The notes beneath the pieces are model-generated. The model worked only from the letters and a program-made list of their open reading frames with translations, had not been told where the DNA came from and made no database searches. A DNA stretch of 42,371 bases from Ignavibacteria bacterium (GTDB lineage Bacteria; Bacteroidota; Ignavibacteria; Tepidaquicellales; Tepidaquicellaceae), in the NCBI GenBank assembly GCA_026417495.1, contig JAOADD010000064.1:1-42371 (forward strand), given 5' to 3'. The position numbers were made by a program, and so were the translations under genes. The first letter of the stretch is position 1, and each line of letters begins with the position of its first letter. Positions 1 to 11,594 of the stretch are shown here, piece by piece.

Positions 1-70
1 GAATTATATATTTCGTTGAATGTTTTTTATTTAATTGTTATTTTAGTTGTTTATTAAAAATATTTCTTTT

Positions 71-331
71 ATGCCACTTAGACATAAATCAGCCCAAAAA
101 AGGGCAAGACAAATAAAAAAGAGAACCGAAAGAAATAAAAAGTACAAAGCAAAAATTCGAGGCGTTGTTAAAAGGGTAATTGCTCAAAAGGATAAATCTG
201 CAGCTGAAAATGAATTTAAGAAAGCTGTCTCTACTCTTGATAGAGCTGCTACTAAAAACATAATACATAAGAATAAAGCGTCCAGAATAAAATCTAAGCT
301 TAGTAAGTATTTAAAAACTCTCTCTAAGTAA
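71..331 (+). CDS. rpsT: 30S ribosomal protein S20
   Basis: Primary 16S rRNA-binding protein of the small subunit. The 86-residue product is strongly basic and opens with MPLRHKSAQKRARQ, the usual S20 N-terminus, followed by Lys/Arg-rich helices ending in KLSKYLKTLSK. The usual family length is about 87 residues. The frame is open back to a TTG at 47, but that would add eight residues absent from the family, so I chose the ATG at 71. It converges on ridA with only 5 bp between the stop codons. Confidence 0.95.
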   Translation: MPLRHKSAQKRARQIKKRTERNKKYKAKIRGVVKRVIAQKDKSAAENEFKKAVSTLDRAATKNIIHKNKASRIKSKLSKYLKTLSK

Positions 332-336
332 AAGGG

Positions 337-717
337 TTACTTCCCGCAATAAATTATAGCATCTATCTCTATTTTTACACCCTTTGGAAGTTTTGATACC
401 TCCGAAATGCTTCTGGCAGGTAGTGATTTATCCATATAACTACTATATACCTCATTCATAGCAGAAAAATCATTGATATCATCAAGATATACTGTAATTT
501 TCACTACATTATCAAGTGTTAAATTATTATCTACTAAGAACAATTTAAGATTTTCAAGTACTGTTTTTGTCTGTTCTTTAATCCCTCCATTAATAACATT
601 TCCTTGTAAATCAATAGGTATCATTCCTGAGGTAAAGATAAAATCTCCTGCTTTTATTGCCTGCGAATATGGCCCTATTGGTTGCGGTATTTTAGAACTG
701 TGTAATATTTCTTTCAT
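337..717 (-). CDS. ridA: RidA/YjgF/UK114 family enamine/imine deaminase
   Basis: RidA proteins hydrolyse reactive enamine/imine intermediates made by PLP enzymes, releasing a keto acid and ammonia. The 126-residue product has the family length. The N-terminal PIGPYSQAI motif, the central FTSGMIPID, and the C-terminal LPARSISEVSKLPKGVKIEI segment are all present; that segment carries the Arg that binds the substrate carboxylate. It lies 12 bp downstream of parB on the same strand, so it is probably the last gene of the hydrolase-parA-parB-ridA operon. The family call is secure; the in vivo substrate cannot be read from sequence. Confidence 0.93.
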   Translation of the reverse strand: MKEILHSSKIPQPIGPYSQAIKAGDFIFTSGMIPIDLQGNVINGGIKEQTKTVLENLKLFLVDNNLTLDNVVKITVYLDDINDFSAMNEVYSSYMDKSLPARSISEVSKLPKGVKIEIDAIIYCGK

Positions 718-729
718 AGTTTTACATGT

Positions 730-1677
730 TTATTTTTCTTCAGGAGTACATCTATCAATAATTCTATCGATATCATCGTCATTATAATACTCAATAACTA
801 TTTCGCCAGAACTTTGAGACTTCGGTTTTATTCTCACTCTAGTTCCGAAAAAGTGCATCAATTGTTCTTCTAAATTTTGGAGCTTACTACTTTTTTCTAA
901 AATCTCTAATTCTGCTGATGATGATCTTTTTTGTCTTTTTTTCTTTTTAGGCTGCTTCACAAATTCCTTTGTTTGTTCATACAATTCCTGTACTGTTAAA
1001 GATTCAGTAATTGTTTTTTTCCAATATTCTATCTGTCTTTCCAAATCTTCAATCCTAAGGATTAATCTTGCATGCGCTTCTGTTATCTCCCCTTTTCGGA
1101 GTGATTCTTGAATTTCAAGGGGAAGCTTTTGTAATCGCAGAAAATTTGCTATTGTACTTCTATCTTTAGAAACCTTTTTCGCTATTTCTTCTTGTGTTAG
1201 CCCAAATTCATTTATTAATCTCTGATACGCATCCGACAGTTCCATTGGGTTTAGATTTTCTCTCTGCAAGTTTTCCGTTAAAGCAAGTTCAAGCAATTGC
1301 TCAGACTTTTCCTCAATATCTTCTTTAATATAAGCGGGTATTTTTTCCATCCCTAATTTCAGTGCTGCTCTAACTCTTCTTTCACCCGCTATCAGGTAAT
1401 ATCTCGTTTCTCTTTCTTCATAAATTGGTTTTACAAGTATCGGTTGCAATATCCCATTTAATTTTATGGACTCAATAAGTTCCGCTAATTTATCTTCACT
1501 AAAATCTTTTCTCGGTTGAGCTTTATTATAAATTAACTTATCCAATTCTATATATATAATTTGCTCCTTACCTCGTTGTTCTAATTGTTTCTCTTCCTTG
1601 TCCGATAGTAAATCAGAAGTTTTATCTCCAAAAATTGCAGACAATCCTTTTCCTAAAACATTTTTTTTATCTGCCAT
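730..1677 (-). CDS. parB: Chromosome partitioning protein ParB (Spo0J-like)
   Basis: A CTP-dependent DNA clamp that loads at parS sites and works with ParA in origin segregation. The 315-residue protein starts with the typical GKGLSAIFGD peptide. The ParB/Srx N-terminal domain follows (about residues 42-130), with QPRKDF, the GERRVRA box and the ENLQRENLNPME motif of the CTP pocket. Next comes an HTH domain (about 140-200, LTQEEIAKKVSKDRSTIANF) and a Lys-rich linker. A C-terminal dimerisation segment ends the protein. It lies 39 bp downstream of parA. Together with mnmG and dnaA nearby it marks an origin-proximal region. All key motifs are intact. Confidence 0.96.
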   Translation of the reverse strand: MADKKNVLGKGLSAIFGDKTSDLLSDKEEKQLEQRGKEQIIYIELDKLIYNKAQPRKDFSEDKLAELIESIKLNGILQPILVKPIYEERETRYYLIAGERRVRAALKLGMEKIPAYIKEDIEEKSEQLLELALTENLQRENLNPMELSDAYQRLINEFGLTQEEIAKKVSKDRSTIANFLRLQKLPLEIQESLRKGEITEAHARLILRIEDLERQIEYWKKTITESLTVQELYEQTKEFVKQPKKKKRQKRSSSAELEILEKSSKLQNLEEQLMHFFGTRVRIKPKSQSSGEIVIEYYNDDDIDRIIDRCTPEEK

Positions 1678-1716
1678 TTGTTGTTATTGTTTATGTTTCT
1701 ACTGCTTTTTAATTTT

Positions 1717-2505
1717 CTATACAGGATTTCTTGTAAGAAACTCTTTCGCTAATTCAATATAATTCTGAGCTCCAGTTGAAGTTGGGTCATAAATAAGTAC
1801 TGGCTTTCCAAAACTCGGTGCTTCTCCAATTTTTACATTTCTAGATATTTTTACATCAAAAACTTTATTACCAAAAAATTTCCTTATTTCTGCTTCAACT
1901 TGATTTGCAAGTCTCAAACGTGAATCAAACATTGTTAATAAATAACCTTCTATGTTTAATGATGGATTAAAGGTATTTTTCACAAGCTTTAATGTGTTTA
2001 ATAATTGTGATAACCCCTCCAGTGCATAATATTCACTTTGAACAGGAATTAGTACTGTATCTGCTGCCGTAAGTGCGTTAAGTGTAATTAAACCAAGAGA
2101 TGGTGGACAATCTATAAATATAAAATCATAGTTTAATAGAGAAAACTTATTTTCAGAAATATATTCTTCTAATTTTTTTTTCAATCTAACTTCTCTATCT
2201 TGTAAATCTTTTAATTCAAGCTCAGCAGCAACAAAGTTAATATGCGAAGTTATTATATCAAGATTTTCAACAATTGTTTTCTTTATTGTCTCTGCTAACT
2301 TTTTTTCTAAAACTAATATTTCATAAATAGTATTACCATCATTTTTTGCTTCTATTCCCATCCCTGTTGTTGCGTTCGCTTGCGGGTCAGAATCTATTAG
2401 CAATACTCTCTTACCTGCAAGTGCAATTGCAGTAGAAAGATTCACTGCTGTGGTAGTTTTTCCAACACCACCTTTTTGGTTTGCAATTGCGATTATCTTT
2501 GTCAA
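1717..2505 (-). CDS. parA: Chromosome partitioning ATPase ParA (Soj-like)
   Basis: Walker-type P-loop ATPase that moves ParB-parS complexes along the nucleoid. The 262-residue product is the short chromosomal form without an N-terminal HTH. The deviant Walker A box KGGVGKTTT is at residues 11-19, followed by the switch regions LLIDSDPQAN and FIDCPPSLGL. The start is TTG at 2505-2503; no in-frame ATG gives a better N-terminus, and MTKIIAIANQKGG is typical. The stop is TAG, which shows that TAG terminates normally in this genome. It sits between the UPF0173 hydrolase gene and parB. Confidence 0.96.
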   Translation of the reverse strand: MTKIIAIANQKGGVGKTTTAVNLSTAIALAGKRVLLIDSDPQANATTGMGIEAKNDGNTIYEILVLEKKLAETIKKTIVENLDIITSHINFVAAELELKDLQDREVRLKKKLEEYISENKFSLLNYDFIFIDCPPSLGLITLNALTAADTVLIPVQSEYYALEGLSQLLNTLKLVKNTFNPSLNIEGYLLTMFDSRLRLANQVEAEIRKFFGNKVFDVKISRNVKIGEAPSFGKPVLIYDPTSTGAQNYIELAKEFLTRNPV

Positions 2506-2528
2506 AAGAAATTAGTTATTTTTATTAT

Positions 2529-3206
2529 TTATAGTTCGTAATACTCGCCTGGTTTTAATATGGTGCACTTCTTACCAATTGATTCTATTTTCCTGCAAAA
2601 TTCTTTCTCGTCAGCTTTAATCAAATCAAATGTATTGTAATGAATTGGAATTATCGTCTCTGCTCTGATATATTCTGCCGCCTTAACTGCATCATCTACT
2701 CCCATTGTGTAATTATCACCAATTGGCAAAAATGCTAGGTGAATTTTACTAGTTTCACCGATTATTTTCATATCTTCAAACAAGGACGTATCACCCGCAT
2801 GATAAATTGTCTTACCTTCCGCTGAAAGAAGTACACCTGCTGCATCTCCAGCATATCCTCCTTCGATTGTTGAAGATGAATGATATGCAGGAGTTAATTT
2901 AACCCTTCCAAAGGGAAAATTAAATCCACCTCCAATATTTAAATCATGAGTTTTTAATCCTTTCTTAGAAGCAAATACAGCAAGTTCATAAATTGCTAAT
3001 ACTGTTGCATTGAATTTTTTTGCTAGAAAATCTGTATCTCCATAATGGTCACCATGTCCATGAGTTAAAATAATATAGTCACACTTTGAAATATCTTCTT
3101 TAGTAATATCGCAAGCGGGATTACCAGAAATAAAGGGATCTATTAAAATTACATAATCCCCTGTAATAATTTCTAAAAATGCATGACCATGATATATTAT
3201 TTTCAT
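2529..3206 (-). CDS. UPF0173 metal-dependent hydrolase, metallo-beta-lactamase fold
   Basis: The 225-residue product has the family length. It opens with the MKIIYHGHAFLEI strand of UPF0173/YtkL-type proteins. The metal-binding THGHGDHYGD motif is near residue 50. Further metal ligands lie in AYHSSS, HAGDTSLF and the C-terminal IPIHYNTFD. The fold binds two metal ions and hydrolyses an unknown substrate; no function is established for the family. It is the first gene of the - strand run leading into parA (23 bp gap), which may simply be co-transcription. Confidence 0.88.
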   Translation of the reverse strand: MKIIYHGHAFLEIITGDYVILIDPFISGNPACDITKEDISKCDYIILTHGHGDHYGDTDFLAKKFNATVLAIYELAVFASKKGLKTHDLNIGGGFNFPFGRVKLTPAYHSSSTIEGGYAGDAAGVLLSAEGKTIYHAGDTSLFEDMKIIGETSKIHLAFLPIGDNYTMGVDDAVKAAEYIRAETIIPIHYNTFDLIKADEKEFCRKIESIGKKCTILKPGEYYEL

Positions 3207-3381
3207 AATTCTTTATTTTTAATTTAATAAGATTTTTTAAATGTATATTTTTTGTAATTATAATTCAATTTATAAAATCCTCACATTATCAACTTTATAT
3301 GTTTTTCATAACATTAAAATTGTTACTTATGACTTTAATTTAAAATACTAAATATGGAATTTTATCCTGTCAAATTATTTT

Positions 3382-4287
3382 ATGAAAGAAAAACTACTAA
3401 ACCTTATTGTAAAATTTTACTTAAAATATAAAGAAAAATCCGAAGGAAAGGGAGTCCCCTTAGAAAAGTAAAAAATTATAAGCTCAAAAATAGGAAACTA
3501 TACGCTAAAAGCTTTTAAATCCTGTATGGGGGAAAAGTATATGAGAATACATCCTGAATATGATAGAAACTTTCCCTTGCTTGCAAAATATGTATGCGAA
3601 AAATATCCTGATGGTGTTATTGTAGACATTGGAGCTAACATCGGAGATACAATAGCAATGCTAGCAACTTATGGAGTAAATAATGATATAATTGCTATAG
3701 AAGGAGAAATTAATTACTATAGATTACTACTAGAAAATAAAAAACTATTCAAAAATAATATTAGGACATTTAATATATTTTTAGGTGAAAAGTCCGAAGA
3801 AATAAATGCTGTACTGGACAAAGAAAAGGGAACTGCAAAAATTATACATGATAAAAAAGAAAAAATAAAATTATCTAGTTTTGATGAGTTTTACAAAAAT
3901 GAAAGTTTAGAGAATATTGTTCTTTTCAAATCTGATACCGATGGATACGACTTAAAAGTACTAAAGGGGGCACAAGATTTTCTTAACAAAAATAAACCTG
4001 TTATATTCTTTGAATATGACGAATATTATTTTTCCTTACATTCAGAAAGTGGAATTTCAATTTTTGATTTTCTGCATAACTGCGGATACAAAAAATCTAT
4101 ATTTTATGACAACTACGGAAGATTTATCATCTCTCTTGATGTCAACTCTAAAAATCAAATTGAGCAATTAACCCGTTATATAAAAAGCAGAAAAGGGAAA
4201 ATTGATTATTATGATATTGCTTTGTTCCCAGAGAAAGATCTAGACATCTATGAAAAATTATTACAGGAATTATTATTACAAAATTAA
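3382..4287 (+). pseudogene. FkbM family SAM-dependent methyltransferase, interrupted by in-frame TAA
   Basis: The region from ATG 3526 encodes 253 residues with the SAM-binding motif DIGANIGDT and the later FKSDTDGYDLKVLKGAQ block, both typical of FkbM sugar/lipid O-methyltransferases. The same frame reads upstream through GNYTLKAF, also conserved in this family before HPxYxRNxP, and back to ATG 3382. The only interruption is TAA at 3469-3471 (codon 30), where homologues as I recall them carry a sense codon, perhaps Tyr. The ancestral gene was therefore about 301 residues. Restart at 3526 could give a product with an intact catalytic domain but no N-terminal segment. It is a lone + strand gene among - strand genes, suggesting acquired cargo. 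The family call is confident; loss of function is inference. Confidence 0.78.
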
Positions 4288-4354
4288 ATTATAATATTTG
4301 GGGAGATGGTTTATTGTGAAACTAGTATGTATAACTTCTGTATTAATATATGCT

Positions 4355-6204
<1,850 letters not shown>

Positions 6205-6254
6205 CTAATTATTCCTTTTAGTAATTATTCTTTACTAAAACCCTCCTAAAATTT

Positions 6255-7430
6255 CTATGAAAAATATTCGTTGAGTTTATCAACAAAATTAACTACATCT
6301 TCGTCATATATATCAACATTGTATTCTTCAAATATTGATTTCAGGTATTCTGATACCTCAATCCATGAGTTATAGTTTTTCACCTGTTCAATAAATTCAA
6401 ACAGAAGTGGTTTATTATTTTTAAATACCTTCTTTTTTATTTTTTCTAGTTCTTCTTTCGAAAATAAATCTAAAATTTGTTTTTTATCAACTACACTATT
6501 TTTATGCCTATCCATATTTAATGCGTCTCCTTTCCATTTTTCATCGGTTTCTTTTTCCTCAAAAGCATTCTCCATTAAAAATAAATAATCATTGTTTATC
6601 TCTGGTGTTAGGTATTTTATCTCTGCTTCTTCTATTTTAACCTGTCCTGTAATAACTTTTATTATATCCTTCAATTTTATTTCCTTTGAATCATATAGGT
6701 TTTCACTATCTGATAACTCATCATAAATATCATTATAAAATTGCATGAATCTTTCAAGAACACCATAAAATGCTTTATCTTCTAAAAATATTCTTATAAA
6801 TCCAAATGGTATAGAATCATCTAGTTTTGGTTGAAAGATGTCTTCATATTTTAGTTTAAAAAGTTGAAGAAAAAAATTTTTTACTTTTACTGATGATGGA
6901 TTTGTAACAAGTTTTTCGTGAATAATTGTATCTGTTTCGTCTAATAAGGTCTGTATTCTTTTTTTAGTAATTATCAAACTTTGTGCTTCCTGCCTATCAT
7001 TTATATAATTTATTATAGTATCAAGGTAATACCTATAAAAATTGAAAATAGATAACTTTTTAAGGGCAGTATTAGTAGGAACAGATTCTGTTTTTCCAAA
7101 TATGAAATTTAATATCGTCCACCTTGGCCTTATGGTATAGTTGAATTTTAATTTTATAGCTTTTTCAACTATTTTGCTCAATCTATCTTTATCAATGATT
7201 GAATTCAGATTTAAAGCTAAACCAGAAGTTGTTGTGTCTAAGTTGTTTTGTTGCTTTTCCGTGCCAAAATTTTCTTCTTTGATTATTTCATATCTTATAA
7301 ATTGTTTAGTAAAATCAGAAGCATTACCTAAAATTACATCGTTAATTGAAAATTGCTTTTTATGCTTTACTTCTGATAAAGCATTAGATAGCTCGGCCTT
7401 TATCTTCTTTTCAATAATATTTGTAAACAC
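6255..7430 (-). CDS. Unknown cytoplasmic protein, 391 aa, upstream of obg-surE
   Basis: I do not recognise this protein. The start is GTG at 7430-7428 (MFTNIIEKKIKAELSN). It has no signal peptide or membrane segment and looks mainly alpha-helical, with long stretches of charged residues. Residues 60-70 are a Thr/Asn-rich linker, and the middle part (about 120-230) is rich in aromatic residues. The C-terminal 90 residues are Lys/Glu-rich helices ending in FVDKLNEYFS. No Walker box, zinc motif or catalytic signature is visible. It lies 50 bp upstream of obg on the same strand and is probably co-transcribed. Codon use matches its neighbours. It is a real gene given its length and clean frame. 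Confidence 0.7.
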   Translation of the reverse strand: MFTNIIEKKIKAELSNALSEVKHKKQFSINDVILGNASDFTKQFIRYEIIKEENFGTEKQQNNLDTTTSGLALNLNSIIDKDRLSKIVEKAIKLKFNYTIRPRWTILNFIFGKTESVPTNTALKKLSIFNFYRYYLDTIINYINDRQEAQSLIITKKRIQTLLDETDTIIHEKLVTNPSSVKVKNFFLQLFKLKYEDIFQPKLDDSIPFGFIRIFLEDKAFYGVLERFMQFYNDIYDELSDSENLYDSKEIKLKDIIKVITGQVKIEEAEIKYLTPEINNDYLFLMENAFEEKETDEKWKGDALNMDRHKNSVVDKKQILDLFSKEELEKIKKKVFKNNKPLLFEFIEQVKNYNSWIEVSEYLKSIFEEYNVDIYDEDVVNFVDKLNEYFS

Positions 7431-7623
7431 TTAAACTTTATATTTATGTTATTTTAAAGATAATTTTTTATATAATTACTTTAAATGAAATTTAAAGTAT
7501 ATGAATTTATATAGGGTTCAATCTCATAACTTTTAATTTTATGGGTCTATTATTACTTTAATTAAAACATTTATATTACTAATTTATATGAAAATTATTT
7601 GAAAACTTTAAATAAAAACTAAT

Positions 7624-9561
7624 ATGAAATATTCAAGAAATTTATTTCTTTTTTGCATTGTTTTATCAATCATTACAACCATTTATCCTATGAATGAGCT
7701 ATATCCCCAAGAAAAAGTTATACCGGATTATTCTTTAACTGAGCGAAAAGATATTCCTGTAGAATACACATGGAAAATTGAAGATTTATTCGCCTCAATA
7801 GAAGACTGGAAAAAAGAAAAAGAAGCTGTATCACAACTCATTTTTAAGATTGATGAAGAAAAAGTTAATTGGACTTCTTCAGCTAAGAAAATGTTATCTT
7901 TTCTAAATTTATTAAACGATATTGATTTGCGAGCTTCCATACTTTATGAATATGCTTCACACCAAAGTAATACAGATATTTCAAATACTCTATTCCAATC
8001 AATGAAGGGCGAATTACAATCTATGTTCGTTCAATTTAATGCAAAATTATCATTCTTTAATACTGATGTGATTAATCTTGGAATAGAAAATTTCAGAAAA
8101 TATTTAAAAGAAGAACCTGGATTAGAACCATATCGATTTAGAATTGAGGACATTATTAGAGGTAAGAACCACATTTTACCAGAAGATCAGCAAAGAATTG
8201 TTTCTTTAACAGGTCTTTTTTCAGGAGTATCATCAAAAGCCGCCAATATGCTAAACGATTCAGAATTACCCAATATAGAAATCACACTTAGCAATGGTGA
8301 AAAGGTAGTTCTAAATTATGCAAATTACATTAAATATAGGTCTTCCAAAAATCCTGAAGATAGAAGTTTAGTTATGCGAGAATTCTGGAAAAACCAAAAA
8401 AAATATCAGAATACTTTTGCCATACTTCAAGACGGAGCAATAAAACAACATTTTTTTAATGCTCAGGTACATAACTTCAATAATTGTTTAGAGGCTAAAC
8501 TCTTTACAGATAATATACCTGTCAGCGTATATGAACAATTAATAGAATCCGTAAACGCTAACTTGAATGTAATGCACAGATATTTATTGCTGAAAAAACA
8601 ATTACTTAAGCTTGATAAATTTAGATACGAAGATATTTATGCTTCTGCTGTTCCAACTGTTGAAAAATTATACACTTATGAGGAAGCACAGGAAATTATT
8701 ATTAACTCAATGAAACCCTTAGGAGAAGAATATAACAACATATTAAAACAAGCTTTTACATCAAGATGGATAGATGTATATCCAAACAAAGGAAAGCAAT
8801 CAGGAGCATATTCAAGTGGTGTTTATGGCGTCCATCCATTTATTAAAATGAACTATAATGGTAAGTATGATGCAGTCTCAACTTTAACTCATGAATTAGG
8901 GCATGCATTACATAGCTATCTTTCTGACAAAAATCAACATTATGCAACTTCTCAGTATCCTATTTTCCTTGCTGAGATTGCATCTACCTTTAATGAAAAT
9001 TTACTTATGGAATATTTACTTAGATATGAAGATGATGACTTATTTAAATTATATGTTTTAGATAGCTATATTGATCAAGTTAGAGGGACTTTATTTAGGC
9101 AGACATTATTTGCAGAATTTGAACTTGCAATGCATAAAAGAGTTGAAGAAGGAAAATCACTTACTTCAGATTGGTTAAATCAAAAATATTTAGAATTAAC
9201 ACGAAAGTACTACGGGCATAATGAAGGTGTTTGTTATGTCGATGATTATATTGAAGTCGAGTGGAGTAGAATTCCACATTTCTACTACAATTTTTATGTA
9301 TACCAATATAGTACCGGCATAATTGCTTCAATGGCTTTAAGTAATTATGTACTAAATCCTCCATCCGACTCTAGAGACTTACCCAGAGAGAAATACCTTT
9401 CCTTATTAAAATCAGGTGGTAGTGACTATCCAATTGAATTGTTAAAAAAGGCAGGTGTTGATATGACTAAAAAGTCCAGTTATGATGCTGCTTTTTCTCG
9501 TATTAATTATTTATTGGACCAAATGGAAGTTATTGCAAAAAGATTGGGTTTATTAAATTAA
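7624..9561 (+). CDS. pepF: Exported oligoendopeptidase F, M3 family zinc peptidase
   Basis: Thimet-type metallopeptidase cleaving short peptides. The 645-residue protein has the M3B signature HELGHALHS; His423, Glu424 and His427 form the HExxH site, with the third ligand Glu in the following EIASTFNE helix. A hydrophobic N-terminal segment (residues 6-22) precedes the mature start near EKVIPDYSLTERKDIP, so this copy is exported, unlike the usual cytosolic PepF. The C-terminal part (YIEVEWSRIPHFYYNFYVYQY) is the conserved substrate-binding region. A hairpin just downstream (9587-9612) is a likely terminator. The role is probably peptide scavenging in the periplasm. Confidence 0.92.
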   Translation: MKYSRNLFLFCIVLSIITTIYPMNELYPQEKVIPDYSLTERKDIPVEYTWKIEDLFASIEDWKKEKEAVSQLIFKIDEEKVNWTSSAKKMLSFLNLLNDIDLRASILYEYASHQSNTDISNTLFQSMKGELQSMFVQFNAKLSFFNTDVINLGIENFRKYLKEEPGLEPYRFRIEDIIRGKNHILPEDQQRIVSLTGLFSGVSSKAANMLNDSELPNIEITLSNGEKVVLNYANYIKYRSSKNPEDRSLVMREFWKNQKKYQNTFAILQDGAIKQHFFNAQVHNFNNCLEAKLFTDNIPVSVYEQLIESVNANLNVMHRYLLLKKQLLKLDKFRYEDIYASAVPTVEKLYTYEEAQEIIINSMKPLGEEYNNILKQAFTSRWIDVYPNKGKQSGAYSSGVYGVHPFIKMNYNGKYDAVSTLTHELGHALHSYLSDKNQHYATSQYPIFLAEIASTFNENLLMEYLLRYEDDDLFKLYVLDSYIDQVRGTLFRQTLFAEFELAMHKRVEEGKSLTSDWLNQKYLELTRKYYGHNEGVCYVDDYIEVEWSRIPHFYYNFYVYQYSTGIIASMALSNYVLNPPSDSRDLPREKYLSLLKSGGSDYPIELLKKAGVDMTKKSSYDAAFSRINYLLDQMEVIAKRLGLLN

Positions 9562-9586
9562 TTACAATCTTTCATAAACTATTTAT

Positions 9587-9612
9587 AAAAATGTTTCTTA
9601 AGAAACATTTTT
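9587..9612. terminator. Perfect 26-bp palindrome: pepF terminator or parS-like site
   Basis: Two 13-bp arms meet without mismatch. The arms begin with A5 and end with T5, and the central 16 bp are TGTTTCTTAAGAAACA. Placed 25 bp after the pepF stop and 19 bp before mnmG, it can fold as a stem with a TTAA loop and a U run, which is a plausible intrinsic terminator. The core also keeps both outer halves (TGTTTC and GAAACA) of the canonical parS site TGTTTCACGTGAAACA and differs only in the central four bases. Which role applies cannot be decided from sequence. Confidence 0.6.
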
Positions 9613-9631
9613 GACTAACTTTATTTAAAAA

Positions 9632-11593
9632 ATGAATTTCGACATTGTTATAGTTGGAGGTGGACATGCTGGTTTAGAGGCAGCTGTTGCTGCTGCTAAG
9701 CTCGGGTGTAGTGTATGTATTATAACTATGGATGAGAAAGCAATCTGCAGAATGAGTTGTAATCCTGCCATCGGTGGTACAGCAAAAGGTCATTTGGTTA
9801 AAGAAATTGATGCTCTCGGGGGAGTAATGGGTATATTAGCAGATAAGACAGGTATTCAATTTAAAATGTTGAATAAATCTAAAGGACCTGCTGTTTGGTC
9901 TCCGAGATGTCAATCTGATAAAGAACAATATACTTTAGCTGCAATAGACTTTCTTAAAGAATTTGACAATATTAAAATAATAGAGGATACTGTAACAAAT
10001 ATCCTCGTAGAGGATACTTCTAAGAATAACTTTAATGATACTGTTTATTCCTCTCCTTATAAAGAAGAAGATATTTCATTCAAATATAGAGTAACTGGTG
10101 TAAATACGCAAAATTCCCAAATTATCAAATGTAAATCAGTAATTATAGCTTCTGGTACTTTTCTTAATGCTGTAATGTATACGGGGAATAAATCTTTTAC
10201 AGGTGGAAGATATGGGGAGAGAGCTGCGGTTGGGCTGACGGAAAATTTAATTAAACTTGGTTTTTCATCTGGAAGGCTAAAAACCGGGACTCCCCCAAGG
10301 CTTGATATTAATACAATAGACTATTCTAAAACAGAAATTCAATTCGGCGATAATCCACCAGTACCGTTTTCTATCCATACAGATAAAACTAAATTTCCGT
10401 ATTTAAAGCAAGTAAATTGTTACCTAACCTATACTAATGAAAATACACACAATGAATTGAGAAAAGGTTTTAAAGATTCACCACTGTTTACTGGGAGAAT
10501 AAAAGGGGTTGGACCAAGATATTGCCCATCAATTGAAGATAAAATAGCAAGATTTTCTGATAAACCAAGACATCAAATTTTTCTGGAGCCCGAAACACTT
10601 AACGGAAAAACTATTTATATGAATGGTTTTTCTACATCATTGCCAGAGGAAGTTCAATATAATGCAATAAAAACAATACCTGGTTTAGAAAAAGCTGTAA
10701 TGTTAAGACCAGGATATGCAGTTGAGTATGATTTCTTTCCAACTCATCAAATTTATTTAACTTTAGAAACAAAATTGTGTTCTGGTTTATTTTTCGCTGG
10801 ACAAATAAATGGAACATCAGGATATGAAGAAGCTGCCGCACAAGGAATTATTGCTGGAATTAATGCAGCTTTAAAAATAAAAAATCGTAAGCAAATAATT
10901 ATTAGAAGAAATCAAGCATATATTGGTGTCTTAATTGATGACCTTATAAATAAATGTCCTGTTGAACCATACAGAATGTTTACATCGTCTGCAGAATACA
11001 GATTACTCTTAAGACAAGATAATGCTGATTTGAGATTACTTCCTTTAGGTTATGAGTTAGGTTTAGTTGATTACAGTTTGTACAAAAGTTTGTTAGACAA
11101 AAAATCTTTAATAACAGAATCAATAAATTATTTTAAATCTCATACAATAAAACCATCTATTATTAATAACTTCTTAACTTCAATAAATTCCGCCACAATA
11201 TCACAAAGTGATTTCTACTCAAACATAATAAAGAGAACAGAAGTTACAACAAAAGAATTGGTAAGTTATATTATATGTAATAAAATAGTAGATAGTGAAG
11301 AATATAATTTTTTAACGAAGCTTTATGAAAATGATGAAGCAATGAATCAAATAGATATAGAATTAAAATATGAAGGATACATTATTAGACAACAGGAGCA
11401 GGTAGAATCTTTTACAAGAAATGAGAATATTGTAATTCCTGAAAATTTCCCGTATGATAAAGTTAAATCTTTATCAACAGAAGCAAAAGATAAGCTTAAA
11501 AAAATAAAACCAAAATCAATTGGGCAAGCTTCTAGAATTGCAGGGGTGAATCCATCCGATATTGCTGCAATATTAATTTATATGAAAAGATAA
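9632..11593 (+). CDS. mnmG: tRNA uridine-5-carboxymethylaminomethyl modification enzyme MnmG (GidA)
   Basis: FAD enzyme that, with MnmE, installs the carboxymethylaminomethyl group on wobble U34. The FAD Rossmann motif [15 protein letters not shown] is at the N-terminus. [47 protein letters not shown] and the [15 protein letters not shown] block follow. The C-terminal tRNA-binding helical domain ends with [19 protein letters not shown]. The 653 residues compare with about 620-630 typically; the extra length is a loop around residues 125-150. mnmG near dnaA and parAB is a classical origin-proximal arrangement. Its stop is 1 bp from the recN stop. Confidence 0.97.
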   Translation: MNFDIVIVGGGHAGLEAAVAAAKLGCSVCIITMDEKAICRMSCNPAIGGTAKGHLVKEIDALGGVMGILADKTGIQFKMLNKSKGPAVWSPRCQSDKEQYTLAAIDFLKEFDNIKIIEDTVTNILVEDTSKNNFNDTVYSSPYKEEDISFKYRVTGVNTQNSQIIKCKSVIIASGTFLNAVMYTGNKSFTGGRYGERAAVGLTENLIKLGFSSGRLKTGTPPRLDINTIDYSKTEIQFGDNPPVPFSIHTDKTKFPYLKQVNCYLTYTNENTHNELRKGFKDSPLFTGRIKGVGPRYCPSIEDKIARFSDKPRHQIFLEPETLNGKTIYMNGFSTSLPEEVQYNAIKTIPGLEKAVMLRPGYAVEYDFFPTHQIYLTLETKLCSGLFFAGQINGTSGYEEAAAQGIIAGINAALKIKNRKQIIIRRNQAYIGVLIDDLINKCPVEPYRMFTSSAEYRLLLRQDNADLRLLPLGYELGLVDYSLYKSLLDKKSLITESINYFKSHTIKPSIINNFLTSINSATISQSDFYSNIIKRTEVTTKELVSYIICNKIVDSEEYNFLTKLYENDEAMNQIDIELKYEGYIIRQQEQVESFTRNENIVIPENFPYDKVKSLSTEAKDKLKKIKPKSIGQASRIAGVNPSDIAAILIYMKR

Positions 11594-11594
11594 A

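Noticed and set aside
473-787. Open frame on the + strand opposite ridA and parB
   Set aside because: It is an antisense shadow; its translation has no family features, while ridA and parB on the other strand are clear. The same holds for open frames opposite obg, recN, the coiled-coil gene, uvrC and hypD.
4311-4326. Second parS-like site between the FkbM gene and surE
   Set aside because: Only the right half (GTGAAAC) matches well, about 11 of 16 positions overall, and it is not a palindrome.
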